Assembly (NCBI GenBank): GCA_963383645.1
Contig: OY726559.1
Span: 123,824,721 to 123,888,720 of the forward strand
From: Muscardinus avellanarius
Taxonomy: Eukaryota > Chordata > Mammalia > Rodentia > Gliridae
Direction: 5' to 3'
DNA length: 64,000 nt
Shown: in pieces, positions 1 to 9,610 of the stretch
How positions within the stretch are numbered: the first letter of the stretch is position 1
How the letters are laid out: each line of letters opens with the position of its first letter
Made by a program: the position numbers and the translations under genes
Notes under the pieces: model-generated
Databases searched by the model: none
Told to the model about the DNA's origin: nothing
The model's input: the letters and a program-made list of their open reading frames with translations, nothing else

Positions 1-145
1 ACTTTCTAGGGAAATGGAAATTTTATATATTTTTATTGGCTTGGAGATTACATGGGCATACACGTATGTCAAAACTCACCATAACTTACCCTTAAAAATC
101 TGGACAGTATAGTATACTGTGTATATTATATAAAAAACCTCAAGA
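1..145 (+). mobile_element. 3' end of an old L1 (L1M type)
   Basis: The stretch around 50-130 (GTCAAAACTCACCATAACTT, then a T/A-rich tail) matches the terminal 3'UTR pattern of ancient mammalian L1M elements. It enters the window already in progress and ends at the SINE that follows. The subfamily cannot be assigned by eye. Confidence 0.5.
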
Positions 146-366
146 GCCGGGCGTGGTGGCGCACGCTTGTAATCCCAGCATTCGGGAGGCTGAGACCAGA
201 GGATCGCGGCTCATGGCCAGCCTCAGCTACTTAGTGAGGCCCTCTGCAACTCAGTGAGACCCGGTTTCAAAATAAAGAATAAAAAATAGGGCAGGGAGTG
301 TAGCTTGGAGGTTGAATGCTCCAGGTTCCATCTCCAGACCAGCAAAAAAAAAAAAAAAAAAAAAAA
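146..366 (+). mobile_element. B1-dID-type dimeric SINE, 'T2' lineage, full length
   Basis: This copy shows the architecture used to name the others. The left half is 7SL/B1-like (GCCGGGCGTGGTGGCGCACG). A linker AAATAAAGAATAAAAAATAG follows. The right half is ID-like with a decayed A box and the box-B-like sequence GGTTCCATCTCC, then an A-tail. T2 copies are marked by GGACAGCCTCAGCTACTTAG-like text in the left half and end in CCAGACC plus poly-A. The TSD is AAAAAACCTCAAGA before it and AAAAACCTTCAAAA after it. Confidence 0.88.
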
Positions 367-656
367 CCTTCAAAAATATATACAGCCAATTTCTCATCAG
401 ATACCATAGGGGTCAGAAGCCAGTGGGATAGCATATTTAAACTAGTCAAAAAGACTGTCAGCCAATAATTTTATATCCAGCAAAACATCCTTCAAAAGCG
501 AAAGAAAAATTAAGACCTTTGCAGGTCAAAAAATAATAAAATAACAACAACAAAAAACTAACAAACAAAAGAAATTGTCATTAGCAAACAAGAAACACTT
601 CAAGGTAAAATTACACTATATAGCAACTCAAATACTTATGAGAAAATAAAATAAAG

Positions 657-835
657 ACAACCAGGCATGGTAGATCACCCCCAAAACCCCAGCATATGAG
701 AGGGTGAGACAGCAGGATGGCAGGTTTGAGCCAACGTCAGCAACATAGTGAGACCCTGTTTCAAAATAACAAAAGCGGTTTAGGGTGTAGTTCATATTTA
801 GAATGTTCCTAGGTTCATTCCTCATTACAAAAAAA
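657..835 (+). mobile_element. Old dimeric SINE copy
   Basis: It starts CCAGGCATGGTAGATCAC and has a worn ID half (GTGTAGTTCATATTTAGAAT). Many substitutions mark it as older than the copy at 146. Confidence 0.7.
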
Positions 836-847
836 ATATAGACTTTT

Positions 848-1013
848 ACTAGGCATGGCGGTGCACACCTGTAAACCCAGTGCTTAGAAGGCTGAGACAG
901 AAGGATCATAGGTTAGAGGACAACTTCAGCAACCTAGAGAGACCCAGCTTCAAAAGAAAAAAATAAAAGGCTTAAAGTGTATTCTGGAGGTAGAATGTCC
1001 CTGGGTTCAATCC

Positions 1014-1019
<6 letters not shown>
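848..1019 (+). mobile_element. Old dimeric SINE ending in a CA microsatellite
   Basis: The left half begins CTAGGCATGGCGGTGCACAC. The ID half retains GGAGGTAGAATGTCCCTGGG. The terminal CCCTAGTAACACAC runs directly into the CA repeat that follows. Confidence 0.75.

Positions 1020-1059
<40 letters not shown>
1020..1059. repeat. (CA)n microsatellite
   Basis: About 20 uninterrupted CA units grow out of the 3' end of the preceding SINE. Confidence 0.95.
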
Positions 1060-1061
<2 letters not shown>

Positions 1062-1083
1062 CCAATAGTATTTATGCATTATT

Positions 1084-1213
1084 TTGTTATGCTGGGGATG
1101 GAACCCAGGGGATTCCACTTCTGAGTTACATCCCAGCCCTATATTTTAGTTCTTTTTATTTTTGAAACAGGGTCTCACTGAGTTGCGAAAGGCCTCGCTA
1201 AGTAGCTGAGGCT
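1084..1213 (-). mobile_element. 5'-truncated SINE
   Basis: Read on the minus strand, the ID half and linker are present but the copy stops inside the left half, at AGCTGAGGC on the plus strand. TTTATGCATT occurs on both sides (about 1070 and 1215), so it was truncated at insertion rather than later. Confidence 0.7.
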
Positions 1214-1810
1214 GTTTATGCATTTTTATTAATGATTCTTTTTTCCCATGGTCTTATTTAAACAATAACTGCATGAAGCAACTATAAAGCCCTACTGATG
1301 GGTTTATAATGGATGATATTTATTCATATGACAATAATCACACAAAGATGAGAGAAATATGGGAATAATTCTGTGTAATAGTAAATTCATATATTAACCT
1401 GAACTAAGCAATTATGATTTAAGGAGGTAATTATAATATTTACAGCAACCTCTAAGAAAACAAAACATAACAAAAGAAATGGCAAGGGGATTAAATGATG
1501 TATTGGAAAATATCCATTTAATACAACAAAAGCGTAAGTAAAGGAACAGAGGAACAAAAGGCGTATGATATATAGAAAAGAAGTAGCAAATGGTGGATAA
1601 ATTCTATCTTATCTGTACTTATATGAAATGTGAATAGATTAAACAATCCAGTCAGAAGACAAACTTGCTAAGAGTTAAATATTAAACAAAATATGGGCCA
1701 ACATAACGCTGTCTACTAGAGATATACTTTAGATTGAAAGGCATGGATGGCGGAAAGCAAAACAACAGGGAAACATGCGCCATGAAAACAGTAATCAAAA
1801 GCTCACCGGG

Positions 1811-2010
1811 AGCCAGGCGTGGTGACGCACGCTTGTAATGCCACTCAGGAGGCCGAGACAGGAGGACCGCGTGCTTGCGGCCAGCCTCAGCTACTTGGTG
1901 AGGCCCTGCACAACTTAGTGAGAGCCTGCCTCAAAATAAAGAATAAAAAGTAGGAATGAGGGTGTAGCTCAAAGGTAGAATGCTCCTGGGCTCAATCCCC
2001 AGTACTCTCA
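1811..2010 (+). mobile_element. Dimeric SINE, T2-like
   Basis: It begins AGCCAGGCGTGGTGACGCAC and has the AAATAAAGAATAAAAAGTAG linker and GTGTAGCTCAAAGGTAGAAT. Its tail is the compound microsatellite that follows. Confidence 0.85.
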
Positions 2011-2156
<146 letters not shown>

Positions 2157-2217
2157 CTATGTTTATGTAAGACAAATTAGACTTTAAGAAACAGTTGTTA
2201 TTAGAGACAGGAAGGAA

Positions 2218-2220
<3 letters not shown>

Positions 2221-2250
<30 letters not shown>

Positions 2251-2434
2251 GTGGTACTGGGGTTCCTGGAAGCCCTTCTACCTCCGGGCTACACTCCCAG
2301 ACCTATTTTTTACATTTTCATTTTGGAAACAGGGTCTCCTAAACCAGCGCGCGCGGCTGGCTTCGAATTTGCGCGATCCTCCTGTCTCTGCCTCCCAAGC
2401 GCGGGGATTACAAGCGTGCGCCGCCACGCCCGGC
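2221..2434 (-). mobile_element. Young dimeric SINE, 'T1-short' lineage
   Basis: On the plus strand it runs from a T-tract through TGGTGGTACTGGGGTTCCTG and CCTAAACCAGCGCGCGCGGC to CGCCACGCCCGGCC. T1-short copies lack the central block found in other lineages (the AGCTACTTAGTGAGGCTCTC part) and end, read in sense, CTTCCAGGAACCCCAGTAC. The TSD GGAAGGAACATTTTT is present at both ends. Confidence 0.9.
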
Positions 2435-2850
2435 CGGAAGGAACATTTTTAAATGATAAATGGATTGCTCCATCCAGAAGACAGAGCAAGCATAAACATT
2501 TGTGTACTTAACAATAGAGCCTCAGAGTATAGAGGCAAAAATGACCAGACTGGAAGGAGAGAGAGAGAATTCAACAGTAGTAGTTGCAGACTGTAATATT
2601 TTACTTTCAATAATGAAGAGAACAGCTAAACAGAAAGTCGACAAGAAAACAAAAGACTTAGAAAACACTAAACCCCAAACTAGACCCAACAAACTTCTGG
2701 GAAACCCTGAACCCAAGAACAGCAGAACGCACATTCTTCTCAAGTCACACGGGCCATTTTCTAGGAAAGACCACAGATTAGGCAACGAGGTGATGCACAA
2801 TATGCTGTAAATTATTAAAATCATATTGAGCATGTTCTCTGACCATAGTC

Positions 2851-3079
2851 TCCTTTTTTTTTTTTTTTTTTTTTTTTTTGCGGGTCTGGGGATGGAACCC
2901 AGGGCCATTTGACCTCTGAGCTACAGCCCCTGCCCTATTTTTTATTCTTTATTTTGAAACCAGGTCTCATTGAGTTGCGGAGGGCCTCACTAAGTAGCTG
3001 AGGCTGTCCACGAACCGGGATCCTCTGGTCTCAGCCTCCCAAATTCTGGGATTACAAGTGTACACCACCACACCCGGCT
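2851..3079 (-). mobile_element. Young dimeric SINE, T2
   Basis: A T-tract of about 25 is followed by GCGGGTCTGGGGATGGAACC and it ends ACACCACCACACCCGGCT. The flanks ACCATAGTCTCC and ACCAATAGTCTCT are the TSD. It sits at the internal break of the old L1. Confidence 0.88.
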
Positions 3080-3087
3080 ACCAATAG

Positions 3088-3640
3088 TCTCTCAATAATT
3101 AAGCATAGACTTACCATATTACCAAGCAGCTCTACCCCTAAGCTTATACCAAGGGAACCAAAAACATGTTTTACATGAATGTTCAGTATTGAAGAATAAT
3201 AGCCCAAAATGTAGTCATATTACTCATAATTGCAAAAAAGTGAAAGCAGTCCAAATATCCATCAATTAATGAGGGAATAAATAAAATGCACTCTGAAGAA
3301 TGGAATATTATGCATCCATTAAAAGAAATGAAGTACTAATACATACTACAACGTGAGTAAACCTTGAAAATACTATGTTAAGAGAAAGAAGCCAATCACA
3401 AAAGGTCACACATAGTATGATTCCACTTACATGACCATAGAGGTTGCCAGAGGCTGGGGGCAGGCAAAAGTGATGCAAATGTCCTGGGGGAGTGTTCTGG
3501 GGGAGTGATGCAAATGTCCTGGGATTAGATACTGATAATTCCATGACCCTAAAAATAGTCTGAAATTCACTGAATTGTAAGCTATAAAAGCTATATGAGC
3601 TTTCATATAAGCTATATGAGTCCTTTATTAATTAAAAGTA
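3088..3640 (+). mobile_element. Ancient L1M 3' portion (ORF2 C-terminus and 3'UTR)
   Basis: AATATCCATCAATTAATGAG, GGAATATTATGCATCCATTA and AACCTTGAAAATACTATGTT are the classic old-L1 C-terminal ORF2 signature. GGTTGCCAGAGGCTGGGGGC belongs to the 3'UTR. A short tandem duplication (GTGATGCAAATGTCCTGGG at about 3471 and 3505) and a repeated AAGCTATATGAG (about 3589 and 3609) are local. The strand agrees with the 371-2848 part. Confidence 0.75.
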
Positions 3641-3810
3641 ATATTATTATGACCATTTGAAGAGCAATCTGAAAGCAGTTAGCGATACTGAAAGCGTATT
3701 TCTATGGATCAGCAGCCCTACTCCTGTGTATATACTTTTGATAATCAGGCCCATCTGGGCATACGCATGGGGATATTTATTGTGTTTTTGTCAGCAAGAT
3801 GTAAGAAGCA

Positions 3811-4243
3811 AGCTGGGCATGGTGAGGCATACTTGTGATCCCAGCATTTGGGAGGCTGAGGCAGGAGGATCATGGTTTGCGGACAGCCTCAGCTACTTAG
3901 GAGGCCCTTTGCAACCCAGTGAGACCCTGTTTCAAAATAAAGAATAAAAAATAGGGCTGGTACATGATGTACTTAAACATATCAAAGTCAATCAGGAAGC
4001 CAAGCATGGGTAGGAGGGAGTGGGAGGGAGGGGTTAGAGGTTGGGTAGGGGCTGATTGGGTGATGTGTGCATGTATATCTCCACAAGTTTTATTTTTTTA
4101 TCCCATTGAGATGTATGACTACAATGCACCAATAAAAAATTATTTAAAAGTTTTAAAATGTATTAATTAAAATAAAATAGGGCTGGGGGTATAGCTCGGA
4201 GGTAGAATGCCCCTGGGTTCCACCCCCAGTACCACACACACAC
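3811..4243 (+). mobile_element. Dimeric SINE split by an L1 3' end
   Basis: The left half and linker occupy 3811-3960. The ID half (GTATAGCTCGGAGGTAGAAT) resumes at 4187 and ends in a short CA tail. The 210 bases between are an L1 insertion, so this SINE is the older element. Confidence 0.85.
3961..4170 (+). mobile_element. Extremely 5'-truncated L1 3' end
   Basis: Only the L1 3'UTR is present: AACATATCAAAGTCAATCAG, a G-rich polypurine tract (about 4010-4052), TGATTGGGTGATGTGTGCAT, then ACTACAATGCACCAATAAAA and an A-rich tail. The same 3' end occurs at about 29384-29560 (minus) and 45710-45899 (plus). A TSD of about 16 bases ending ATAGGGCTGG lies at 3945-3960 and 4171-4186. Confidence 0.85.
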
Positions 4244-4439
4244 AAAGAAGCAGCGTAGAGTCCATTACTAAGTGAATACATCAATACACTGTGAAGCATG
4301 CAGTGTCCAGCACCAGATGGACAGATGGCATAGGAGTAGATCCCAGACATCGTGTTGAGATTAAAGGAAATAGTAAGGAACAGAACAAGGCCTAGAGTAA
4401 GTGTCCCTCAAGCAAATTAGAATACATCAATGCAATACA

Positions 4440-4648
4440 TTTTTCTTTTTCTTTCTTTTTTTTTTTTTTTGGTGGTACTGGGGTTTCTGGAAGCCCATTT
4501 CACCTCCGGGCTACACTCCCAGACCTATTTTTATATTTTTTTATTTGGAAACAGGGTCTCCTAAGCCAGCTGGCTTTGAACCTTCGCCATCCTCCTGTCT
4601 CTGCCTCCCAAGCGCGGGGATTACAAGCGTGCGCCACCACGCCCGGCT
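4440..4648 (-). mobile_element. Young SINE, T1-short
   Basis: A T-rich tract is followed by TGGTGGTACTGGGGTTTCTG and the copy ends GCGCCACCACGCCCGGC. The TSD is GCAATACATTTTTC on the left and GCGATATATTTTTC on the right. Confidence 0.88.
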
Positions 4649-4719
4649 GCGATATATTTTTCAACAATTGTTATAGTTAGATCTACAGTGTTCCCGAAAG
4701 AGCTCACCTAATGTTTGGA

Positions 4720-4772
4720 GCTGATGTAATTGAATGACGTAATTGAGTGGCGTAATTGAGTGCTGTAATGAG
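4720..4772. repeat. 13-bp tandem repeat with CRE-like core
   Basis: Four imperfect units read GATGTAATTGAAT, GACGTAATTGAGT, GGCGTAATTGAGT and GCTGTAATGAGGT. The second unit together with its preceding base carries TGACGTAA, a CREB/ATF-C/EBP-like core. Function is not implied. Confidence 0.7.
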
Positions 4773-5268
4773 GTTGTAATGGATTCCCTGGGGGTGGCCC
4801 CGGGGTGTGCCTTGGAGACTAGAGCTCCTCCTGCTCTCTGATGGTGGAAGCACAGCCATGAGCTTCTCTGCTTCCTGCTGCCGCATCCTGGAGACCTGCA
4901 GCCCCTGCCTCATGTGGACGGCGCCAGAAACTCTGAGAAAAGAAATCCTCTAAGGAATGTCAAGATGCGACAAGGCCGCGTGCAAAGGATCCAGAATCTC
5001 AGAATGGCCGCTAGAGGTGGGGGAGGAAAGGCCCAGGGAAGACAAGCAAGACAATAAAACAGGAGCAGGCGAAGGCCGAGCACCGCACCTGCTTCTCATG
5101 TAACTCTCTTCCCTGCAGGTCCACAGCCAGAAAGAGAAGGAAGAGGAAACAAAGGAGACGAGGAAGGGAAAAAGAGATGAAAGAAGCTTGCTCGTACACA
5201 CTCCAGAATTTAACAGAGATTGTCTCCAGGAAATGGAATTGAAGCGAAGTTTATTTCTCAATCTTCAT
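4773..5268. other. Single-copy DNA, nothing recognised
   Basis: No gene, repeat family or RNA was recognised. The purine-rich stretch 5120-5190 opens frames on the minus strand that look like low-complexity artefacts. Confidence 0.5.
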
Positions 5269-5489
5269 TAAAAAAAAAAAAAAAAGTTAACCAAGGCATG
5301 GTGGCGCAAGCCAGTGCACCCAGTACTTGGGAGGCTGAGACGGGAGGATCGCAGGTTTGAGGAGCCTCAGCAACTCAGCAAGACCTTCAGCAACGTAGTG
5401 AGAGCGTATTTCAAATAAATTTCTTTTAAAAGGCTGAGGGTAGAGCTTGGAGTTAGAATGCCCTTACGTTCAATACAAAGTACCAAAAC
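5269..5489 (+). mobile_element. Old dimeric SINE
   Basis: It begins CCAAGGCATGGTGGCGCAAG just after an A-run. The ID half GTAGAGCTTGGAGTTAGAAT is worn and box B is lost (ACGTTCAATACAAAG). Confidence 0.75.
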
Positions 5490-6720
5490 ATTTAAAAAAT
5501 ATTTTTTAAATGTGTGTAGTCAAAGGTTAAGAAATGGCAAAAGTCTTAAATAACTTGATTGACATTTAAGGACACCTTGATGCTGTGGCCAGCTAGAGAA
5601 CCCACACCCTTCCCCTAGGCCATTAAAGTGGGTTAAAATAACTCCGTGTGAGCTGTGACTCGTGGCTGTCTCTCTCCATTCTTACCGGGTCAGTTCCTCG
5701 ACTTAAGTTAGCATTGTGAGCTCTCAGAGAGCCCTAGTGACCTGGATCCCACAGGGTAGTGAGTTTTGTCATCCTGCTAAAAAAGGGAATCTGACAGATT
5801 TCTGACCAGCCTTTTACCTCTCTCAAAGGACTCAGAAACCAGCATGAGAAGGTCTCTGTAATTTTATCCAGGGCTAGTGGAAGAACTGAATGGAGTAGAC
5901 AATTTACGGGACCCTTGGCAATTCTCCTGGAGAACATCTTAGCACCTTGCTTGGCTCTCAGCCTGCGCAGAGCAGTGACCCACTGCTGGGACCATCTTGT
6001 ATTACAGATTCAACTCAAATCTGATTCTGGTACCACCTCTTTAAGAAGGGGGTATAAGTTTCCTGTTGTAACGTCCCTGTGGCAGCTCATAAGACTCGGT
6101 TCTGTGTCCTTGCTACTGTGATTTGGTCTCATTTCCGTTTCTGATACCTGGTTTCTCCATAACTTGGGTGCTCTCCTGTGTCTTGAATTCCTGTTCCTAA
6201 TACAAGGTCCCACGATACTTAAGGTTGACTGGTTTCCTAGCCATCCTATCAGAGACAAATGACCTGGCACATCCCAGTCCTGGGCATGACAGATCTATAC
6301 CCCTGGGACGTAGAAGTAAGAAACATGAAGTGCAGCTGCCATGGGTCCTTCTTTTACCAGATGGAGCTCCAAATAAGTTGAGCCATGAAAAATATCTAAG
6401 GGTCGCATGAGGTGTGAGTTTGATGTGGAGGTGGTGGGACACATTTTAATTAATGTTTCAAGCAAGAAGAACACAAAAAGAGGTGGAGAGAGAGAGAGAG
6501 AGAGACAGTCAGTTTGGGGCAGATGGTTAGTGTGAACAGATGGCAGTCAGAAATCAGGACTGCTTTTATTTTTGCTATCCTTGGACACAGTGCCACAAGA
6601 CTGGGGAGAGCTGTGTGCTATTCAGATTTCCAGCTAAGGGAAAAGAAGGCGGTCAGCTTTAGACACTAAAGTAATGTAATGATTTCCTATTCTAATACGA
6701 CAGTAACGACAGTGGACCCC
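5490..6720. other. Single-copy DNA, no gene recognised
   Basis: Frames of 60-90 codons overlap on both strands around 5730-6440 without a recognisable domain. A short (GA)n run lies at about 6487-6505. I see no exon-like, repeat or RNA signature. Confidence 0.5.
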
Positions 6721-6744
6721 AACACCTAACACGTGTTAGGTGTT
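6721..6744. repeat. Perfect 24-bp palindrome centred on an E-box
   Basis: The half-site AACACCTAACAC is followed immediately by its exact reverse complement. The centre is CACGTG, the canonical E-box (MYC/MAX, USF type). No mismatch and no spacer. Confidence 0.95.
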
Positions 6745-6845
6745 AGGAAGAAAGGATGACTATCTCCATTTCACAAAGGGGGAAACTGAGGCACAGGCAG
6801 GTGGACTCACTAGTTGAGTTCACAGTAAAGAGTCAAGGTGTGTAT
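6745..6845 (-). mobile_element. MIR fragment
   Basis: CTCCATTTCACAAAGGGGGA and AACTGAGGCACAGGCAGGTG are the reverse complement of the MIR core. The fragment touches the palindrome on its left. Confidence 0.75.
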
Positions 6846-7006
6846 GACGACAAGCCCGTGCTTTTTAAATTCTAAACGAAATTCATCACAACCACAGAGG
6901 AAATAAAATGGTGTTTATTAGGAGCCTACGTGAGCTGATTAACATCCAATCATTTCAGAATAAATCAAACCACCTATTGGAGGGTTTTGCCTTAAGAGTG
7001 CAGGAA

Positions 7007-7151
7007 GCCGGGCGTGGTGGCGCACGCTTGTAATCCCCGCGCTTGGGAGTCTGAGACAGGAGGACTGCACAGGTTCAAAGCCAGCCTCCGCTGCTTAGTG
7101 AGGTTCTCAGCAACTTAGACCCTGTTTCCAAATAAATTATAAAATAGTATC

Positions 7152-7152
<1 letters not shown>
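7007..7152 (+). mobile_element. SINE left half, T1-long, tail replaced by CA repeat
   Basis: GCCGGGCGTGGTGGCGCACG through CCTGTTTCCAAATAAATTAT is present, but most of the ID half is missing and the sequence passes into (CA)n. TGCAGGAA flanks the SINE plus microsatellite on both sides. Confidence 0.85.

Positions 7153-7198
<46 letters not shown>
7153..7198. repeat. (CA)n microsatellite
   Basis: About 22 CA units lie inside the TSD of the preceding SINE, so the repeat was part of the insertion or grew within it. Confidence 0.95.
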
Positions 7199-7199
<1 letters not shown>

Positions 7200-7206
7200 G
7201 CAGGAA

Positions 7207-7391
7207 AAAGCTGGAGACCACAATGTACCTTGACTTCAGCGAGTTTGCCACACTGTCATCATGAACCCAAAGAAAAAAGCAGCGTGATGGCAACACATTA
7301 GACAGATTTACAGCGGGAGTGGCTGTCTCCTAAATGTTAATCAACAGAACAGCCCTACTCAGATGGCTCTTCAGCACTCACTCAAAGGACG
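7207..7391. other. Single-copy DNA, nothing recognised
   Basis: Short stretch between a SINE microsatellite and a diverged tandem duplication. No signature seen. Confidence 0.5.
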
Positions 7392-7690
7392 CTGAATTTG
7401 CCAGGTTGTTCAACCATTTTATCAAAGTTTTGAATAAAACATGTGCGTGGCGTGTTTGTCAAACTGCAGAGAACACAAGGGATAGTTATTACCCTGGAAA
7501 ACAGATTTGCATGGATTTGGGCCACGACGCCCGCTTCCTAAGTGTTGCTCAGCGTGTCTGGAAGGTGGCCGTAGTGCCCTGCCCAAAGACTGAACTTGCC
7601 AGGTATTATTCAGCAACTTTATAATGGCCCGAATAAATATATTTGATTGTTTGTCCAATTGCAGAGGAGCACAGAAATAATTATATTATT
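7392..7690. repeat. Diverged ~198-bp tandem duplication
   Basis: CTGAATTTGCCAGGTTGTTC at 7392 and CTGAACTTGCCAGGTATTAT at 7590 start two stretches of about 95 bases that stay alignable with small gaps: TTTTGAATAAAAC against GGCCCGAATAAATA, then TGTTTGTCAAACTGCAGAG against TGTTTGTCCAATTGCAGAG. The repeat offset is 198 bases. The origin is unknown. Confidence 0.6.
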
Positions 7691-7716
7691 AGATAAGAAT
7701 TTAAAAAATTTATCAA

Positions 7717-7930
7717 GCTGGGCGTAGTGGCGCACGCTTGTAATCCCAGCGCTTGGGAGGCTGAGACAGGAGGATCGCGCAGGTTCAAAGCCAGCCTCAG
7801 CTGCTTAGTGAGGCTCTCAGCAACTTAGTGAGACCCTGTTTCCAAATAAAGTATAAAATAGGTCTGAGAGTGCAGCCCAGAGGTAGAAAAGCCCCTGGGT
7901 TCCACCCCCCTACCATAAATAAATAAATAA
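7717..7930 (+). mobile_element. Dimeric SINE, T1-long
   Basis: GCTGGGCGTAGTGGCGCACG starts it. The full central block (CAGCTGCTTAGTGAGGCTCT) is retained, unlike T1-short. It ends GTTCCACCCCCCTACC with an AAATA tail. This lineage looks like the parent form of T1-short. Confidence 0.88.
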
Positions 7931-7945
7931 TCGTATCAAATGGAA

Positions 7946-8072
7946 GCCAGGTTTGGTGGTGCATGCTTGTAATCCCAGCATTTGGGAGACTGAGACAAGA
8001 GGATCCCGGTTCACAGACAGCCTCAGCTACTTGGTGAGGCCCTTTGCAACTCAGTGAGACCCCGTTTCAAAT
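7946..8072 (+). mobile_element. SINE left half only
   Basis: AGCCAGGTTTGGTGGTGCAT to CCCCGTTTCAAATAG. The ID half is absent. Confidence 0.8.
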
Positions 8073-8509
8073 AGGATCGTGAGTTGCTTTAGACCTTCAC
8101 TTATTTTACTCTGTTCGATGTTGACCAGGAAGTGACTCACATCATCGCCGGCCGAGGTGTCCTTGCCAGGTAACCTGAGCCCACCAAGAGCCTGTGGGTG
8201 GGGGGGGCTTTGATGAACAGTGGAAGGAAATCCACTGCAGCCTGGACAGCAGAGATGTTCTGCTCTGTGCCCAGCAGGGGGAGCAAAAGCAAAGACTTTC
8301 TTAGATGGAGGGCCAGGAGGAGAGAGGACGTTCAGATGGGTGCCTATTCAGGATCTCCACACCACCCCACCTGCCTTCATTTTATAGAGTGAAAGACCCA
8401 GGAAAGAAAGGAAAGGAGTGTCCAAAGGTTATCAACTAATAAGTGGTAAGACCCTCATAAAGATAATCCTGTATTCTCAGTCCTAGTTTCTAGGGGGGTT
8501 TCTTTTGTT
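8073..8509. other. Single-copy DNA, nothing firm
   Basis: A near-CTCF sequence (CCAGCAGGGGGAGC, 8270-8283) differs from the consensus at the key C. No gene seen. Confidence 0.5.
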
Positions 8510-8716
8510 TTTATTGTTATTTTTTGTTTATTTGGTTTGGGTACTGAGGATTAAACCCAGGAGCATTTTCCCTCTGATCTACATCTCTGGCCCTTATTAC
8601 TTTTTGTTTTGAAACCAGGCCTCACTGAGTTGCTGAGTCTGGCCTCAAACCTGTGATCTTTGTGTTTCAGCCTCCCGAGTCCTGGGATTATTAGCATGTG
8701 GCACTACTCCTAACCC
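8510..8716 (-). mobile_element. Old dimeric SINE
   Basis: GGGTACTGAGGATTAAACCC begins the ID half in antisense. CAGCCTCCCGAGTCCTGGGA is the B1 part. It is strongly diverged. Confidence 0.75.
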
Positions 8717-8828
8717 TGGATCCTAGGTCTTTGACCCAGGGGTCTTTAATGCTATTATCCTGCTTTCTTGTTCTTCAAGGAAACTCGCTGCTGACACCTG
8801 CAACCTCCTTGCATTCTCTTTTGCTCAT

Positions 8829-9055
8829 TTTTTTTTTTTTTTTTTTTTTTTTTTTGCGGGTCTTGGGGTGGAACCCAGGGGCATTCGACCTCCGAGCTAT
8901 ACCCCCAGCCCCATTTTTTATTCTTTATTTTGAAACAGGGTCTCACTGAGTTGCAAAGGACCTCACTAAGCAGCTGAGACTATTTGCGACCCATGATCCT
9001 CCTGTCTCAGCCTCCCAAATGCTGGGATTACAAGCGTGTGCCACCACACCTGGCC
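8829..9055 (-). mobile_element. Young dimeric SINE, T2
   Basis: A T-tract of about 26 leads into GCGGGTCTTGGGGTGGAACC. It ends GCCACCACACCTGGCC. TTGCTCA flanks both sides as TSD. Confidence 0.88.
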
Positions 9056-9074
9056 TTGCTCAGCTATTTGGCAC

Positions 9075-9255
9075 CGTGGGCTTTGGGTATGAATCCTGGC
9101 TCGGCTTCTTACTAACTGTTTAACCTTGGACAAGTTCCACTTCCTCTCCAAGATTTAGGAACATATCTTTAAAGTGATTATAATAGTTGCATTCATCTCA
9201 AAGGATTGTTGGGAGTAAATAAAATATTATGTAATATGCCTTGTTAGGCATCCTG
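9075..9255 (+). mobile_element. MIR
   Basis: ATGAATCCTGGCTCGGCTTC, TGTTTAACCTTGGACAAGTT and AAAGGATTGTTGGGAGTAAA follow the order of the MIR consensus. Confidence 0.75.
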
Positions 9256-9596
9256 AATGCGTGCGGTACTATACTAGATATAAATACTCATCCATGTCAA
9301 GAGAGATTATTTTACCTAAATGAATCCAAACTGGATAACATAGTTCTTCAATTTAGATGCTTCCCGGAGCCATTTAAGTGAAGCTGTCTTGGATATACAA
9401 CACCTATAATGTTTAGGGATTGTGGCAAACCACAGAGCTCACAGCCATGGGAGATACATCAGCTCCTACCAGGAGGAAAGTGAAGCCCAGGGTTCCCAGA
9501 TCTTTCAAGAGAAGTTGGAATTGGGGTTTTGTGTGCAAGTTTCTTATTTTTCAAAAAATACAGTACAAACCAAATAATACCTAGGCCAGCAGCTTG
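9256..9596. other. Single-copy DNA, nothing recognised
   Basis: No repeat or coding signature seen. Confidence 0.5.
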
Positions 9597-9610
9597 TTAT
9601 GCCTGCTTTT

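Noticed and set aside
4187..4228. ID-half box A/box B sequences as tRNA genes (here and in every SINE)
   Set aside because: No cloverleaf, anticodon stem or acceptor stem can be formed; the sequence is the right half of the SINE.
8270..8283. CCAGCAGGGGGAGC as a CTCF site
   Set aside because: The strongly required C at position 12 is A; not reported as a site.
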